This document shows positions 34,264 to 43,304 of a DNA stretch of 64,000 nucleotides, piece by piece (position 1 is the first letter of the stretch; every line of letters starts with the position of its first letter). Position numbers and translations under genes: made by a program. The notes under the pieces are model-generated. The model worked only from the letters and a program-made list of their open reading frames with translations. It did no database searches and was not told the DNA's origin. This DNA comes from Rhizobiales bacterium UBA1912 (GTDB lineage Bacteria > Pseudomonadota > Alphaproteobacteria > Rhizobiales > Devosiaceae): assembly GCA_002337455.1 (NCBI GenBank), contig DDGC01000030.1, positions 62,001 to 126,000 on the forward strand, read 5' to 3'.

Positions 34264-36260
34264 ACCGCCTCGAATTCCATGATGATCGCATCCACGGCCA
34301 GGACGTCTCCCACCCCGGCCTTGATGCCGGCCACCCGCGCCTTGCGCTCGGCGCGCAGGACGTTTTCCATCTTCATGGCTTCGACGATGGCGAGCGCCTG
34401 GCCTTCCTCGACAACATCGCCTTCGGCCACGTCAACGCGCACGATCTGCCCCGGCATCGGGCATAGGAGGAACTGGCTCATATCGGGCGGCGTCTTTTTC
34501 AGCATATGCGCCATCAGGTCGGCCACGTGGGGCATCACAACCTTGGCGATGATATCGGCGCCGCGATAGCGCATGCGGAAGCCCGAGGTCACGCGGTCCA
34601 TCTTCACATGCAGGGTACGCCCGTCTATTTCCGTCGCCGTCAAGCTCGCGCCGGGCTGCCAGCCATCCTCGATGAGCAGCGGCTGGCCGTCATCGGTCAT
34701 CAGGACAAAGGATTCATCGGATTTGGGAATGGAAAAATCCCAGCGCCGGTCGCCGATCAAAACGCTGCGCTCGGCAATCACATGCCCGCTGCTGAGCGGT
34801 GCGGGCTCGATGAACCCGCGCGTTTCGAGCTGAAAACTGGCCCGGCAGGCAAGCGCCGCCAGCGTCAGCAACGTATCGTCGTCAAGCGCCACGCCTGAAA
34901 ATCCGTCCGGGAACTCATCGGCAATGTAGTTTGTCGATAGCTGCCCATCGCGGAATCGCTGTTGCTGGGTCACCGCTGAGAGGAACGGAATGTTATTGCC
35001 GATCCCGTCGATTTCGAACTGGTCCAGCGCCACCGCCAACCCGTCTATCGCCTCGGTTCGCGTTGGGGCCCAGGTCACCAGTTTTGCCACCATGGGGTCG
35101 TAATAGGGGCTGATCTCGCCCCCTTCATCGACGCCCGTATCGTTGCGCACGACGAGATGCGCTGAGGCCTCCGCGGCGGGCGGACGATAGCGCTTGAGCC
35201 GCCCCGTCGAGGGCAGGAAATTGCGGTAGGGATCCTCGGCATAGATCCGCGCCTCGATCGCCCAACCTTCCAGCTTTATGTCCTTCTGGCTCCAGCGCAG
35301 CGCCTCCCCGTCCGCGATGCGGATCATCTCCTCGACCAGATCGAGCCCGGTCACCAACTCGGTCACGGGATGTTCGACCTGCAGCCGCGTGTTCATTTCG
35401 AGGAAGTAGAAATTGCGGTCCTTGTCGACGATGAACTCGACGGTCCCGGCGCTGACATAATTGACAGCCTTTGCGAGCGCCACAGCTTGCGCGCCCATCT
35501 TTTCGCGTGTTGCGGCATCGATAAACGGCGATGGCGCCTCTTCGATCACCTTCTGGTTGCGGCGCTGAATGGAGCATTCACGCTCACCCAAATGGATGCA
35601 ATTGCCCTGCCCATCGCCCAGCACCTGGATTTCGATATGGCGCGGCTCTTCGATGTACTTTTCGATGAAGATCCGGTCGTCGCCGAACGACGCTGCCGCC
35701 TCTGATTTGGAGCGCTCGAAGGCTTCCTTGACGTCTCCGTCCGAGCGCGCGATCCGCATCCCCTTGCCACCGCCGCCGGCCGAAGCCTTGATCATCACCG
35801 GATAGCCAATCGATTTGGCGATTTTCGCCGCCTCGGCGGCGTCCGCAATCAGCCCCATATGGCCCGGAACCGTCGACACTCCGGCTTCAGCGGCGATTTT
35901 CTTGGAGGTGATCTTGTCCCCCATCGCCTCGATAGCCTTGACCGGTGGCCCGATGAAATAAATCCCCTCCTGCCGCAAGCGCTCCGCAAACACGGGGTTC
36001 TCGGACAAGAACCCGTACCCTGGATGCACGGCCACCGCGCCGGTCTGCTGACACGCCGCGATGATCTTTTCGATATCGAGATAGCTTTGCGCCGCCGCAG
36101 CCGGGCCGATGTGAACAGCCTCATCAGCCATCCGCACATGCAGCGCATCCCGGTCGGCATCGGAATAGACGGCCACCGTCGCAATGCCCATTTTTTTTGC
36201 CGTATCGATCACGCGGCAAGCGATCTCGCCGCGATTGGCTATGAGGATTTTGGAGAACAT
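34260..36260 (-). CDS. pccA: Propionyl-CoA carboxylase alpha subunit (biotin carboxylase/carrier)
   Basis: Biotin carboxylase and biotin carrier in one 666-residue chain. The N-terminal half starts 'FSKILIANRGEIACRVIDTAKKMGI' and has the ATP-grasp loop 'IKASAGGGGKGMRI' and the catalytic 'EMNTRLQVEHPVTE'. A BT-type linker domain follows, and the C-terminus carries the biotinylation motif EAMKME. The adjacent pccB and the mutase/epimerase genes mark the substrate as propionyl-CoA, though acetyl-CoA cannot be excluded. Overlaps the mutase start by 4 bp. Confidence 0.95.
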   Translation of the reverse strand: MFSKILIANRGEIACRVIDTAKKMGIATVAVYSDADRDALHVRMADEAVHIGPAAAAQSYLDIEKIIAACQQTGAVAVHPGYGFLSENPVFAERLRQEGIYFIGPPVKAIEAMGDKITSKKIAAEAGVSTVPGHMGLIADAAEAAKIAKSIGYPVMIKASAGGGGKGMRIARSDGDVKEAFERSKSEAAASFGDDRIFIEKYIEEPRHIEIQVLGDGQGNCIHLGERECSIQRRNQKVIEEAPSPFIDAATREKMGAQAVALAKAVNYVSAGTVEFIVDKDRNFYFLEMNTRLQVEHPVTELVTGLDLVEEMIRIADGEALRWSQKDIKLEGWAIEARIYAEDPYRNFLPSTGRLKRYRPPAAEASAHLVVRNDTGVDEGGEISPYYDPMVAKLVTWAPTRTEAIDGLAVALDQFEIDGIGNNIPFLSAVTQQQRFRDGQLSTNYIADEFPDGFSGVALDDDTLLTLAALACRASFQLETRGFIEPAPLSSGHVIAERSVLIGDRRWDFSIPKSDESFVLMTDDGQPLLIEDGWQPGASLTATEIDGRTLHVKMDRVTSGFRMRYRGADIIAKVVMPHVADLMAHMLKKTPPDMSQFLLCPMPGQIVRVDVAEGDVVEEGQALAIVEAMKMENVLRAERKARVAGIKAGVGDVLAVDAIIMEFEAV

Positions 36261-36271
36261 CTAGTTGGACC

Positions 36272-37804
36272 TCACAGCGGAATATTCCCATGCTTCTTGA
36301 TCGGCACATGCGCCTGCTTGTGCTTCAGGCTCTCGAACGCCCGCGCCACGCGGCGGCGCGTGTTGTGGGGCATGATGACGTCATCGATGAACCCGCGCTC
36401 GGCGGCAACGAAGGGATTGGCGAAGCGGTCCTCATATTCCTTGGTCCGCGCTGCGATCTTTTCGGCATCGGCCAATTCGGAGCGATAGAGAATTTCGGTT
36501 GCGCCCTTGGCGCCCATCACGGCGATTTCCGCGCTCGGCCAGGCGTAGTTCACATCGGCGCGGATGTGTTTTGAGGCCATCACATCATAGGCCCCGCCAT
36601 AGGCCTTCCGCGTGATGACGGTCACCTTTGGCACCGTTGCCTCGGCATAGGCGAACAACAGCTTGGCGCCATGCTTGATAATGCCGCCATATTCCTGCGC
36701 CACGCCGGGCAGAAAACCGGGAACGTCCACGAAAGTCAGGATGGGAATATCGAAACTGTCGCAAAACCGGATGAACCGGGCGGCCTTTTTCGAAGCATTG
36801 ATGTCGAGACATCCGGCCAGCACCATGGGCTGATTGGCGACCACGCCCACGCTTTGCCCGTTGAGCCGGATGAAGCCGACAAGGATATTGCCGGCGTGGT
36901 CTTTCTGCAGCTCGAGAAATTCGCCCTCGTCGGCAATCTTTTCGATCACTTCGCGCATGTCGTATGGCGTATTGGCGTGGGCCGGGATCAGCGTATCGAG
37001 GCTGTCCTCGCGCCGGTCGACCTGGTCGTTGGTCGCAACCCGCGGCGCCTTTTCACGCGCCGAGAGCGGCAGGAAATCGAACAGGCGCCGCACTTCGAGC
37101 AGTGTTTCGATGTCATTTTCGAACGCCGCATCGGCCACCGAGGAAATCTTGGTGTGCGTCGACGCCCCGCCCAACTCTTCATGGGTCACGGTCTCATTGG
37201 TCACCGTCTTGACCACGTCAGGGCCGGTCACGAACATGTAGCTCGTGTCTTTGACCATGTAGATGAAATCGGTCATGGCCGGGGAATAGACCGCCCCCCC
37301 GGCGCACGGGCCCATTATGACAGAGATTTGCGGCACTGCCCCCGAGGCCTGCACGTTGCGCCAGAACACTTCCGCGTAACCGCCCAGCGAAGCAACGCCC
37401 TCCTGAATGCGCGCACCACCGGAATCGTTGAGCCCGATCACTGGCGCGCCGTTCTGGACCGCCAGATCCATGATCTTGCAGATTTTCTGCGCATGGGTCT
37501 CGGAAAGCGAGCCGCCGAACACAGTGAAATCCTGGCTGAACACATAGGTGAGCCGCCCGTTGATCGTGCCCCAGCCCGTCACCACGCCGTCGCCGGGGAT
37601 GATCTGCGCGTCCATCCCGAAATCGCGGGTGCGGTGCGTGACGAACATGTCGTATTCTTCGAAACTGCCCGGATCGAGCAGAACGTCGATCCTCTCGCGG
37701 GCCGTCAGCTTGCCCTTGGCATGTTGCGCCTCGATGCGCCGCGCCCCACCGCCCTGTCGCGCATGTTCGCGCTTTTCGTCAAGCGCATCGATAACGTCCT
37801 GCAT
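36272..37804 (-). CDS. pccB: Propionyl-CoA carboxylase beta subunit
   Basis: Carboxyltransferase subunit, 510 residues. It starts 'DVIDALDEKREHARQGGGARRIEAQHAKGKLTARERI', and has the two crotonase-like halves with 'GLNDSGGARIQEGV', 'GPCAGGAVYSPAMTDF' and, in the second, 'TFVDVPGFLPGVAQEYGGIIKHGAKLLFAYAEATVPKVTVI'. ATG at 37804 is chosen because GGAGGGA precedes it; an upstream extension to 37918 looks unrelated. It is 11 bp upstream of pccA. Confidence 0.95.
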   Translation of the reverse strand: MQDVIDALDEKREHARQGGGARRIEAQHAKGKLTARERIDVLLDPGSFEEYDMFVTHRTRDFGMDAQIIPGDGVVTGWGTINGRLTYVFSQDFTVFGGSLSETHAQKICKIMDLAVQNGAPVIGLNDSGGARIQEGVASLGGYAEVFWRNVQASGAVPQISVIMGPCAGGAVYSPAMTDFIYMVKDTSYMFVTGPDVVKTVTNETVTHEELGGASTHTKISSVADAAFENDIETLLEVRRLFDFLPLSAREKAPRVATNDQVDRREDSLDTLIPAHANTPYDMREVIEKIADEGEFLELQKDHAGNILVGFIRLNGQSVGVVANQPMVLAGCLDINASKKAARFIRFCDSFDIPILTFVDVPGFLPGVAQEYGGIIKHGAKLLFAYAEATVPKVTVITRKAYGGAYDVMASKHIRADVNYAWPSAEIAVMGAKGATEILYRSELADAEKIAARTKEYEDRFANPFVAAERGFIDDVIMPHNTRRRVARAFESLKHKQAHVPIKKHGNIPL

Positions 37805-37919
37805 GAAGTCCCTCCGGCAATGCCCCGATACCCTATAGCGATCTGGCAAAATTTCGAGAGCCTTTCGCCGGCCAGTTTCCAACCCGGCGAAGTTTTCCCA
37901 TGCCAGCGCTAAAGGCAAT

Positions 37920-38909
37920 TCACCTCTTGGGCGAAACGATCACCCGCCCGCGGACCTTGCCCGCCAGAATGTCCTTTGAGACATCCGGCAGGTCCGCAAG
38001 CCCCACTTCGCGCACCATCCGCTCATAAACCCCGAACCCGAACAGCGTCGAAAGCCTGTCCCATGCCGCCATGCGGGCTTCGAAAGGCTGCATGACGCTG
38101 TCGATCCCGGCCAGCGTAACACCGCGCAAAATAAATGGAATGACGCTCGCGTCCCAGGCATCGCCAGCCGCGAGCCCCACTGCCGCGACGCAGCCGCCCG
38201 CATGGATCTGCTTGAGCAACTCGCCAAGCGGCGCACCGCCCACACTGTCGACCGCCCCGGCCCATCGCGTCGCCAAAAGCTTTTTGTCCGACGGTGCAAG
38301 CACCTCGCGTCCAACCACTTCGGTGGCTCCGAGCGCCTTGAGATCCTCGGCAAGATCGGCCCGCCCGGTCATGGCGTGAACCTTGTATCCAAGCCGCGCC
38401 AGCAGCAGCACGGCCATCGAGCCCACGCCGCCACCGGCTCCGGTCACTAAAATATCGCCGCCGCTGGGCTTTATGTCTTCGGACTTCAGCCTGTTGACGG
38501 CCAGCATCGCTGTGAGCCCCGCAGTGCCCAGAACCATGGCATCCCGGGTAGAGATTTCCTTTGGCAAGGGCACCAGCCAATCGGCATTCACCCGCGCGCG
38601 GGTGGCAAATCCGCCCCAGTGCCATTCCCCGACCCGCCAGCCAGTCAGGACAACCGGCTGCCCCGGATGATAGCGCTCGTCGGTGCTCTCGATCACCCGC
38701 CCGGCAAAATCGACGCCCCCGATATGGGGGTACTCGCGCACCAGGCCACCGATGCCCGAAAGGGCCATGCCATCCTTGTAATTGAACCCCGCCCAATCGA
38801 TGCCGACCAGAACGTTCCCCTCGGGCAGTTCCGCCTCGTCGAGCTCGGCAATCGCCGATGCGATCTTGCCGTCCGCGCCTTTGTGGGTAACCAGTGCTCT
38901 GAAACTCAT
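37920..38909 (-). CDS. acuI: Acryloyl-CoA reductase AcuI-like oxidoreductase (MDR superfamily)
   Basis: A 329-residue zinc-free medium-chain reductase of the YhdH/AcuI group. It begins 'FRALVTHKGADGKIASAIAELDEAELPEGNVLVGIDWAGFNYKDGMAL', with 'GGVDFAGRVIES', the NADPH loop 'LVTGAGGGVGSMAVLLL' and 'VYERMVREVGLADLPDVSKDILAGKVRGRVIV'. AcuI reduces toxic acryloyl-CoA to propionyl-CoA. Its position just upstream of pccB on the same strand supports that activity. ATG at 38909 is preceded by GGAGGGAGG. A generic quinone reductase is the alternative reading. Confidence 0.85.
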   Translation of the reverse strand: MSFRALVTHKGADGKIASAIAELDEAELPEGNVLVGIDWAGFNYKDGMALSGIGGLVREYPHIGGVDFAGRVIESTDERYHPGQPVVLTGWRVGEWHWGGFATRARVNADWLVPLPKEISTRDAMVLGTAGLTAMLAVNRLKSEDIKPSGGDILVTGAGGGVGSMAVLLLARLGYKVHAMTGRADLAEDLKALGATEVVGREVLAPSDKKLLATRWAGAVDSVGGAPLGELLKQIHAGGCVAAVGLAAGDAWDASVIPFILRGVTLAGIDSVMQPFEARMAAWDRLSTLFGFGVYERMVREVGLADLPDVSKDILAGKVRGRVIVSPKR

Positions 38910-38977
38910 GACGCCACCTCCCTCCATCATCTCACAGTGATTTGCCAGGCGCGTCCAGTCGCAATCGGAACGCCCGG

Positions 38978-40735
38978 TCAGAAAGGATTGGCCAGCCGGT
39001 CGAGCGGCACGCCGGCGCTGATGATGCCGCTCGAAATCGCGCGCAACAGGTCCGGGTCGAGCACGTGCTGGCGCAATGCCGGCATGATGCCCAGCCGTCT
39101 GAACCGCTGGCTGGCCAGAAGTCTTGGCAGATAGGCATTGATGATTTCCGCGTCCCGCAACTGCCCACCGGCCGCCACCATGACGGCAGTGCCCAGATCG
39201 GGGACCGCCGAAACCATGCGCTCACCGACGGCTGCCGCCTGAGCGTAATCGCCCTGTCGCATGGCCCAGAGCGCCGGAACGATCGAATAGAAATCGGGTG
39301 GATCGACCTCAACTGACAGAGCCCGCTGCGACAGGGCCCGGGCCGTCTCCCAATTGCCGTTCAGACTTTCTACATAGCCATAGTCAGCCAGCACATCGAC
39401 CATGGCGGGATTGAGCTGGACCGCGGTGTTGTAGTCATCACGCGCGCGCCCAATCTCTCCGGCGAGAAAGGCCACTTGGGCCCGCAGCGCCCAGTTGAAC
39501 CCGCTTGTCGGCTCCATGGCGATCGCCCGCTGGGCCAGTTCGCGCGCCTCGTCGATGAGCGCGGCACCCTCGGCGGTGTCGGTGCCCGCTCGCCAGCCCT
39601 CCTCGGCCGTCAAGAACGCCAGAATGGCAGCGCCCTCCGGCCATTCTTCGGTCATGGACTGACGCGCGCACCGCTCAAGCCCCCCGGCGTCGAAAACTGT
39701 GCGCTGCTCGCGGAACATCCCGTAGGCAACAAGGCACGGATAGGGTTCAAGCACCGGATCGTCTTCCGCCGCGTGCTCCTCGATCCAACTCCGCGCAGAC
39801 TTGTGCAGGGGTCCGCGCGGGCTGCCGAGCCTGAGCGAAAACTGTTCGGACACGTCCTGCAAATTCATGTTGGGCGCCCCAGCGTCCAGAGGCACCTCCA
39901 CTTCAAATGTGGCGACAACCGAACGTGTCGGGGCATCCTGCAACAGGATGGAATAAAGAATGCCGCGCGGCGATCGGCGGGCCACGCCCGACAGCACATA
40001 AACGCCGCCGTTTGCGCGCTCCACCTCGCGGGGGTCGGCTTGCGGCCCGCCATAGCGCGCCGAGAGATCGGAGAACTGGTTGAGGTCGGTGACCAGTTCG
40101 AGCGCCAGACCGGCAACGAGCGGCGTGCTGCGCTGATCGTCAGTGAGATTTTCGAAGTCCTCGATAATGACCAGCGGCATGACCGGTTGAACGACGGCGG
40201 GTCCCGACGCCGTGCGTTGTCCAAGCTCCGGCCAGAAATAGAGCGAAGCGATGAGCAAAAGGGCTGCCGCGGCGCCCGCCACCCAGATCGATCGCGAAGG
40301 CGACTGTGGCGGTCGGGAAACTGTCCCATCTTCGGCGCTGTCCGGCCCCTTCCCATCCGTTCCAACGGCCGGACGGCTGTCTTCCCGAGGAACGAAATCG
40401 GGCACATAGCGGCCGACCGGCAGGACAATGCGCATAGATGCGCTGCCCAGATCGAGCTTGTCATACTCCTCGATCAGGCCGCGCAACCGGCGCGCCTGCA
40501 CCCTTACGATCGGGTCCGACTGTGGATCGAAGTTTTCCTCTCTCCCAAAAACGTCGACGGCAATGGAATAGGCTTTTACCGAATCCGAACGCCCCGTAAG
40601 GGCCGCGTCAACAATGTAGGAAAGGAACGCCGAAAGCCTCGGAGACCGGGCCATGGGCGGCCAGGCCAGGAGCTCTTCAAGCGCTTGGCGAACCGCTAAT
40701 TGTTCGTCCTCGGCGTACACCCGCCCCTCAGGCAT
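38978..40735 (-). CDS. Membrane-anchored TolB-like/TPR protein with N-terminal wHTH-like domain
   Basis: A 585-residue protein of unknown function. Residues about 15-112 form the domain 'RSPRLSAFLSYIVDAALTGRSDSVKAYSIAVDVFGREENFDPQSDPIVRVQARRLRGLIEEYY'-like, which in alphaproteobacteria precedes adenylate-cyclase-like or TolB/TPR proteins and may bind DNA. A membrane helix lies at about 150-169. A TolB-like region follows (IIEDFENLTDDQRSTPLVAGLALELVTDLNQF), then TPR-like helices at about 380-500. No cyclase or kinase domain is present. Strong ribosome site AAAGGAGGAG. Divergent from a pseudo-receiver gene. Confidence 0.75.
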   Translation of the reverse strand: MPEGRVYAEDEQLAVRQALEELLAWPPMARSPRLSAFLSYIVDAALTGRSDSVKAYSIAVDVFGREENFDPQSDPIVRVQARRLRGLIEEYDKLDLGSASMRIVLPVGRYVPDFVPREDSRPAVGTDGKGPDSAEDGTVSRPPQSPSRSIWVAGAAAALLLIASLYFWPELGQRTASGPAVVQPVMPLVIIEDFENLTDDQRSTPLVAGLALELVTDLNQFSDLSARYGGPQADPREVERANGGVYVLSGVARRSPRGILYSILLQDAPTRSVVATFEVEVPLDAGAPNMNLQDVSEQFSLRLGSPRGPLHKSARSWIEEHAAEDDPVLEPYPCLVAYGMFREQRTVFDAGGLERCARQSMTEEWPEGAAILAFLTAEEGWRAGTDTAEGAALIDEARELAQRAIAMEPTSGFNWALRAQVAFLAGEIGRARDDYNTAVQLNPAMVDVLADYGYVESLNGNWETARALSQRALSVEVDPPDFYSIVPALWAMRQGDYAQAAAVGERMVSAVPDLGTAVMVAAGGQLRDAEIINAYLPRLLASQRFRRLGIMPALRQHVLDPDLLRAISSGIISAGVPLDRLANPF

Positions 40736-40770
40736 GCGCTCCTCCTTTGGAGCACACTAGACCTCTCCAT

Positions 40771-40782
40771 TTTACATGTAAA
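40771..40782. promoter_or_regulatory. Palindrome TTTACATGTAAA, possible operator
   Basis: A perfect 12-bp palindrome 36 bp upstream of the TPR-protein start and within the 282-bp divergent region shared with the receiver gene. AT-rich in an otherwise GC-rich genome. It could be an operator for either gene; nothing identifies the regulator. Confidence 0.35.
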
Positions 40783-41017
40783 TCGGCAACCCTTTTACCG
40801 CCTGTTACGGCTGATAACCTTCCGCTTGCGCGCGACTTGCCCCATATGGCCCTCATCGCAATTGTCCGTTGCCGCTTTTCGGCATTTTTCGGGCCCGCGA
40901 TTAAAGCGGTCTCCTGGCGGAGAGGCGCTGAGTTTCCTTGTTTGTCGCATGTTTTTTGGAGCCAGCCGGTTCGATTCCAAGACTGGCCGCTCGCTCTTGT
41001 TTTTCTGGTTGGGGCCA

Positions 41018-41467
41018 ATGACCAGCAATGTCGCGCTTGAGCCGTTATTCGTGCTCGTAGATGACCATATTCATTCCGCACGCCTGATGCGCAGGGCGAT
41101 GCAGATGAGTGCTTCACCCGCACGCGTTGCCTGGATCGGCAATGCCCGCCGGGCAGAGCGCACGCTTGCCCGCCTGCTGGGCCCCGGCGCAACCCAGCGG
41201 CCCGATATGGTGATCGTGGACCTCAAGTCCTACAGCGGCGCATCGGCCGCGTTCATTTCCCGGATCGGGAACCTCGCTGCTGCCGTGAACGTTCCGCTCG
41301 CAGCCATTACAGACACCGGAGCCGCAGACCCCCGTCACGCGCTCCTCAAGAGCGGCGCCGACGCCGTTTTCGTCCGCCATCACGACCTGGACGCCTATCG
41401 GGCGGAGATGGCGAAGATAATCGATTTCTGGGTGCGGGAGACCGTCACCTGGCCCATTCGGGCGTAG
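41018..41467 (+). CDS. Response-regulator receiver-like protein (degenerate)
   Basis: A 149-residue single domain with the CheY-like plan. The acidic pair is DD at 15-16 (FVLVDDHIHSARLMRRAM), the phospho-acceptor is D68 (PDMVIVDLKSY), the conserved Thr is T98 (AAITDT), but the Lys of the fifth strand is replaced by Arg 120 (DAVFVRH). Phosphorylation may be altered or absent. No output domain and no histidine kinase nearby. ATG at 41018 follows a GGTTGGGG stretch; readings that start earlier give unrelated sequence. Confidence 0.65.
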   Translation: MTSNVALEPLFVLVDDHIHSARLMRRAMQMSASPARVAWIGNARRAERTLARLLGPGATQRPDMVIVDLKSYSGASAAFISRIGNLAAAVNVPLAAITDTGAADPRHALLKSGADAVFVRHHDLDAYRAEMAKIIDFWVRETVTWPIRA

Positions 41468-42052
41468 CCACCGCGTCCCCGGCTGCGTTCGATAGGGAGG
41501 AATGTACTCCTTAATACGTCCCCCAAGGAACGTGTTGCATTCATTCCTCCCGCCTTTTCCGGCCTTATGGCCATTAGAATGCTCCCAGGATAAGTGGACC
41601 CACTTATCCGGTTTGGAAGCGCGACAAAACAATGACTTAGAGCAATTGAGGCGATTCAGGGAAGCGCTGAAAGGCTCTAGCGTTCATCGCGGCTCGTCCC
41701 TCCCTTGCCGCGATAGAGAAGACCGGCGGACCTGCGTCCTCGTTTCGCCGGCCTTCAGGGGAGAGGGGCATGCGTAGTCTTGCCGGCCGGCACTTGCCGC
41801 ACCTCTCCCCATCCTTTTTCCACTGCCCAAGGGCATCATTCGGCATTGTTTTCCTTGCGCTAACCCTTTGTTTTAAAAGCGCCGGCCTAGAATCAGACGG
41901 CAAACTTTCACCCAGATTGTTTCAATCTGTTAACAAAGGCTTGCCAGACGGTTTCGTCTCAAGCATTCTCCCCCATGTATGCGGCGTTAACTTTCCGGAA
42001 AGTTCTGCGGGTTGGTCCGTCGTCTTTTCCGGACATGTGCGGGGAGGCCACC
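41468..42052. other. Intergenic stretch with one palindromic repeat
   Basis: About 585 bp without a supported gene. It contains the interspersed repeat copy B (41579-41646) and a CCGGCGG/CCGCCGG-like GC-rich patch near 41725-41790. The last 60 bp hold TTTCCGGAAA and a GGGGAGG ribosome site for the small gene at 42053. No tRNA or riboswitch fold is evident. Confidence 0.5.
41579..41646 (+). repeat. Interspersed palindromic repeat, copy B
   Basis: Core GGATAAGTGGACCCACTTATCC is a near-perfect hairpin, flanked by GCTCCCA on the left and TTGGAAGCGCGACAAAACAA on the right, followed by GACTTAGAGCAAT. It matches copy C (inverted) over its whole length, including the GACTTAGAGCAAT tail. Confidence 0.8.
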
Positions 42053-42250
42053 ATGATGACCACACCACGCCTCGTCAGTCTGACCGCCCTCGCGGCCAGC
42101 CTGTTCATCGTCATATTGACGATTACTCAAGCCAATGGATTGACAGCGACGCCCGAGATGGACGTTGCAAGTGTTGCCTGTATCGAGACGACGATCTCGT
42201 CCGATTGCCCGGCATCGGGATCACTCGTTCAGGCCGCCGTCCAGCGCTGA
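42053..42250 (+). CDS. Small membrane or exported peptide
   Basis: I do not recognise this 65-residue protein. It has one hydrophobic segment (LVSLTALAASLFIVILTI) near the N-terminus that could be an uncleaved anchor or a signal peptide, then a short polar part with two cysteines (SVACIETTISSDCPAS). Two adjacent ATGs (42053, 42056) follow a strong GGGGAGG at 5 nt. It lies 247 bp upstream of otsB on the same strand. The two cysteines would be periplasmic and could form a disulfide. Confidence 0.55.
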   Translation: MMTTPRLVSLTALAASLFIVILTITQANGLTATPEMDVASVACIETTISSDCPASGSLVQAAVQR

Positions 42251-42497
42251 CAAGATTACGCCCTGGCCGGGACAGACCTGGCCAGGCACCTGGCTTCCAT
42301 TTTCGTTGCATGTGCGCCCGGCGACTAGCCGGTATGCGCCGTTGGCTGTTGCCTTGGCCCGCAGCCTCGGCAAGACTTGTCTCGTCGGTTTGCCGGGGCG
42401 ATACCGAAACAAGCCATCGCCCCGTTGAGCCGGAACCCTTTGCCCACACGGGCATTGAAGTGATGGAGCGAACCTCAACAACCAAGCCCCGGAGATT

Positions 42498-43304
42498 ATG
42501 CAAAACGCAGTTTCCGCTATCCTGTCCGCCAGTTCGGGCCCGGTAGCGATATTCACCGATTTTGACGGTACCCTCGTTGAAATCGCCTCACACCCGGATG
42601 CGATCATCGTCCCGGATGATCTCCCTGCCCGGCTGCGTTCCCTGTATTCCGCGCTCGATGGCGCGCTTGCTGTCGTTACGGGCCGCACAATCGAAACGAT
42701 AGACAGCTTCCTTCCCGCGCAGGATTTTTCGGTCACCGGCAGTCACGGTGCCGAACGCCGCCACGATGGAACATCGGAAGGCCCCGCTCCCCATATCGTC
42801 TCCAACGCAACGGCAATAACCCGGCATGTGTCCGACACGCTGGCCGGTAAAGACGGGTTGTTCGTCGAGCCCAAGCCCACCGGCGTTGCCGTCCATTACC
42901 GCGCGGCCCCCGAAAAGGGCGCAATGGCCAGCGCAGCGCTCGAGAGTGCTCTTGAGGGGCATCCCGATTTTCACGCGATAGCGGGCAAGATGGTCTTCGA
43001 AGCGCGCCCCCTTTCAGCAAACAAGGGCGCAGCGCTCGAACACTTGATGCAGGTTAAGCCCTTTGCAGGCCGCACCCCGGTTTTCATCGGCGACGACGTG
43101 ACCGACGAGGATGGATTTGCCGCCGCCGAGCGCCTTGGCGGCTTCGGCGTCAGGATTGGTCAGCCAGCCGAGACTAGCGCCCGCTTCGCCCTGCCCGACA
43201 TCGCTTCGCTGTTTGCCTATTTCGACGCGCTGATCGCGAGGGAACCAAACACCGCCGCATCCGATTTTGCGGATCAAAGAGTCCAGGAAAGCAGGGTCAG
43301 ATGA
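42498..43304 (+). CDS. otsB: Trehalose-6-phosphate phosphatase OtsB
   Basis: Removes phosphate from trehalose 6-phosphate. The 268-residue HAD enzyme shows 'FTDFDGTLVEIA' (motif I nucleophile Asp), 'VTGRTIETIDSFLP', 'GSHGAERRHD', and the C-terminal 'NKGAALEHLM' and 'PVFIGDDVTDEDGFAAAERLGG'. It overlaps otsA by 4 bp (ATGA), and the order otsB-otsA is the common one. Trehalose serves in osmotic and desiccation tolerance. Confidence 0.95.
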   Translation: MQNAVSAILSASSGPVAIFTDFDGTLVEIASHPDAIIVPDDLPARLRSLYSALDGALAVVTGRTIETIDSFLPAQDFSVTGSHGAERRHDGTSEGPAPHIVSNATAITRHVSDTLAGKDGLFVEPKPTGVAVHYRAAPEKGAMASAALESALEGHPDFHAIAGKMVFEARPLSANKGAALEHLMQVKPFAGRTPVFIGDDVTDEDGFAAAERLGGFGVRIGQPAETSARFALPDIASLFAYFDALIAREPNTAASDFADQRVQESRVR

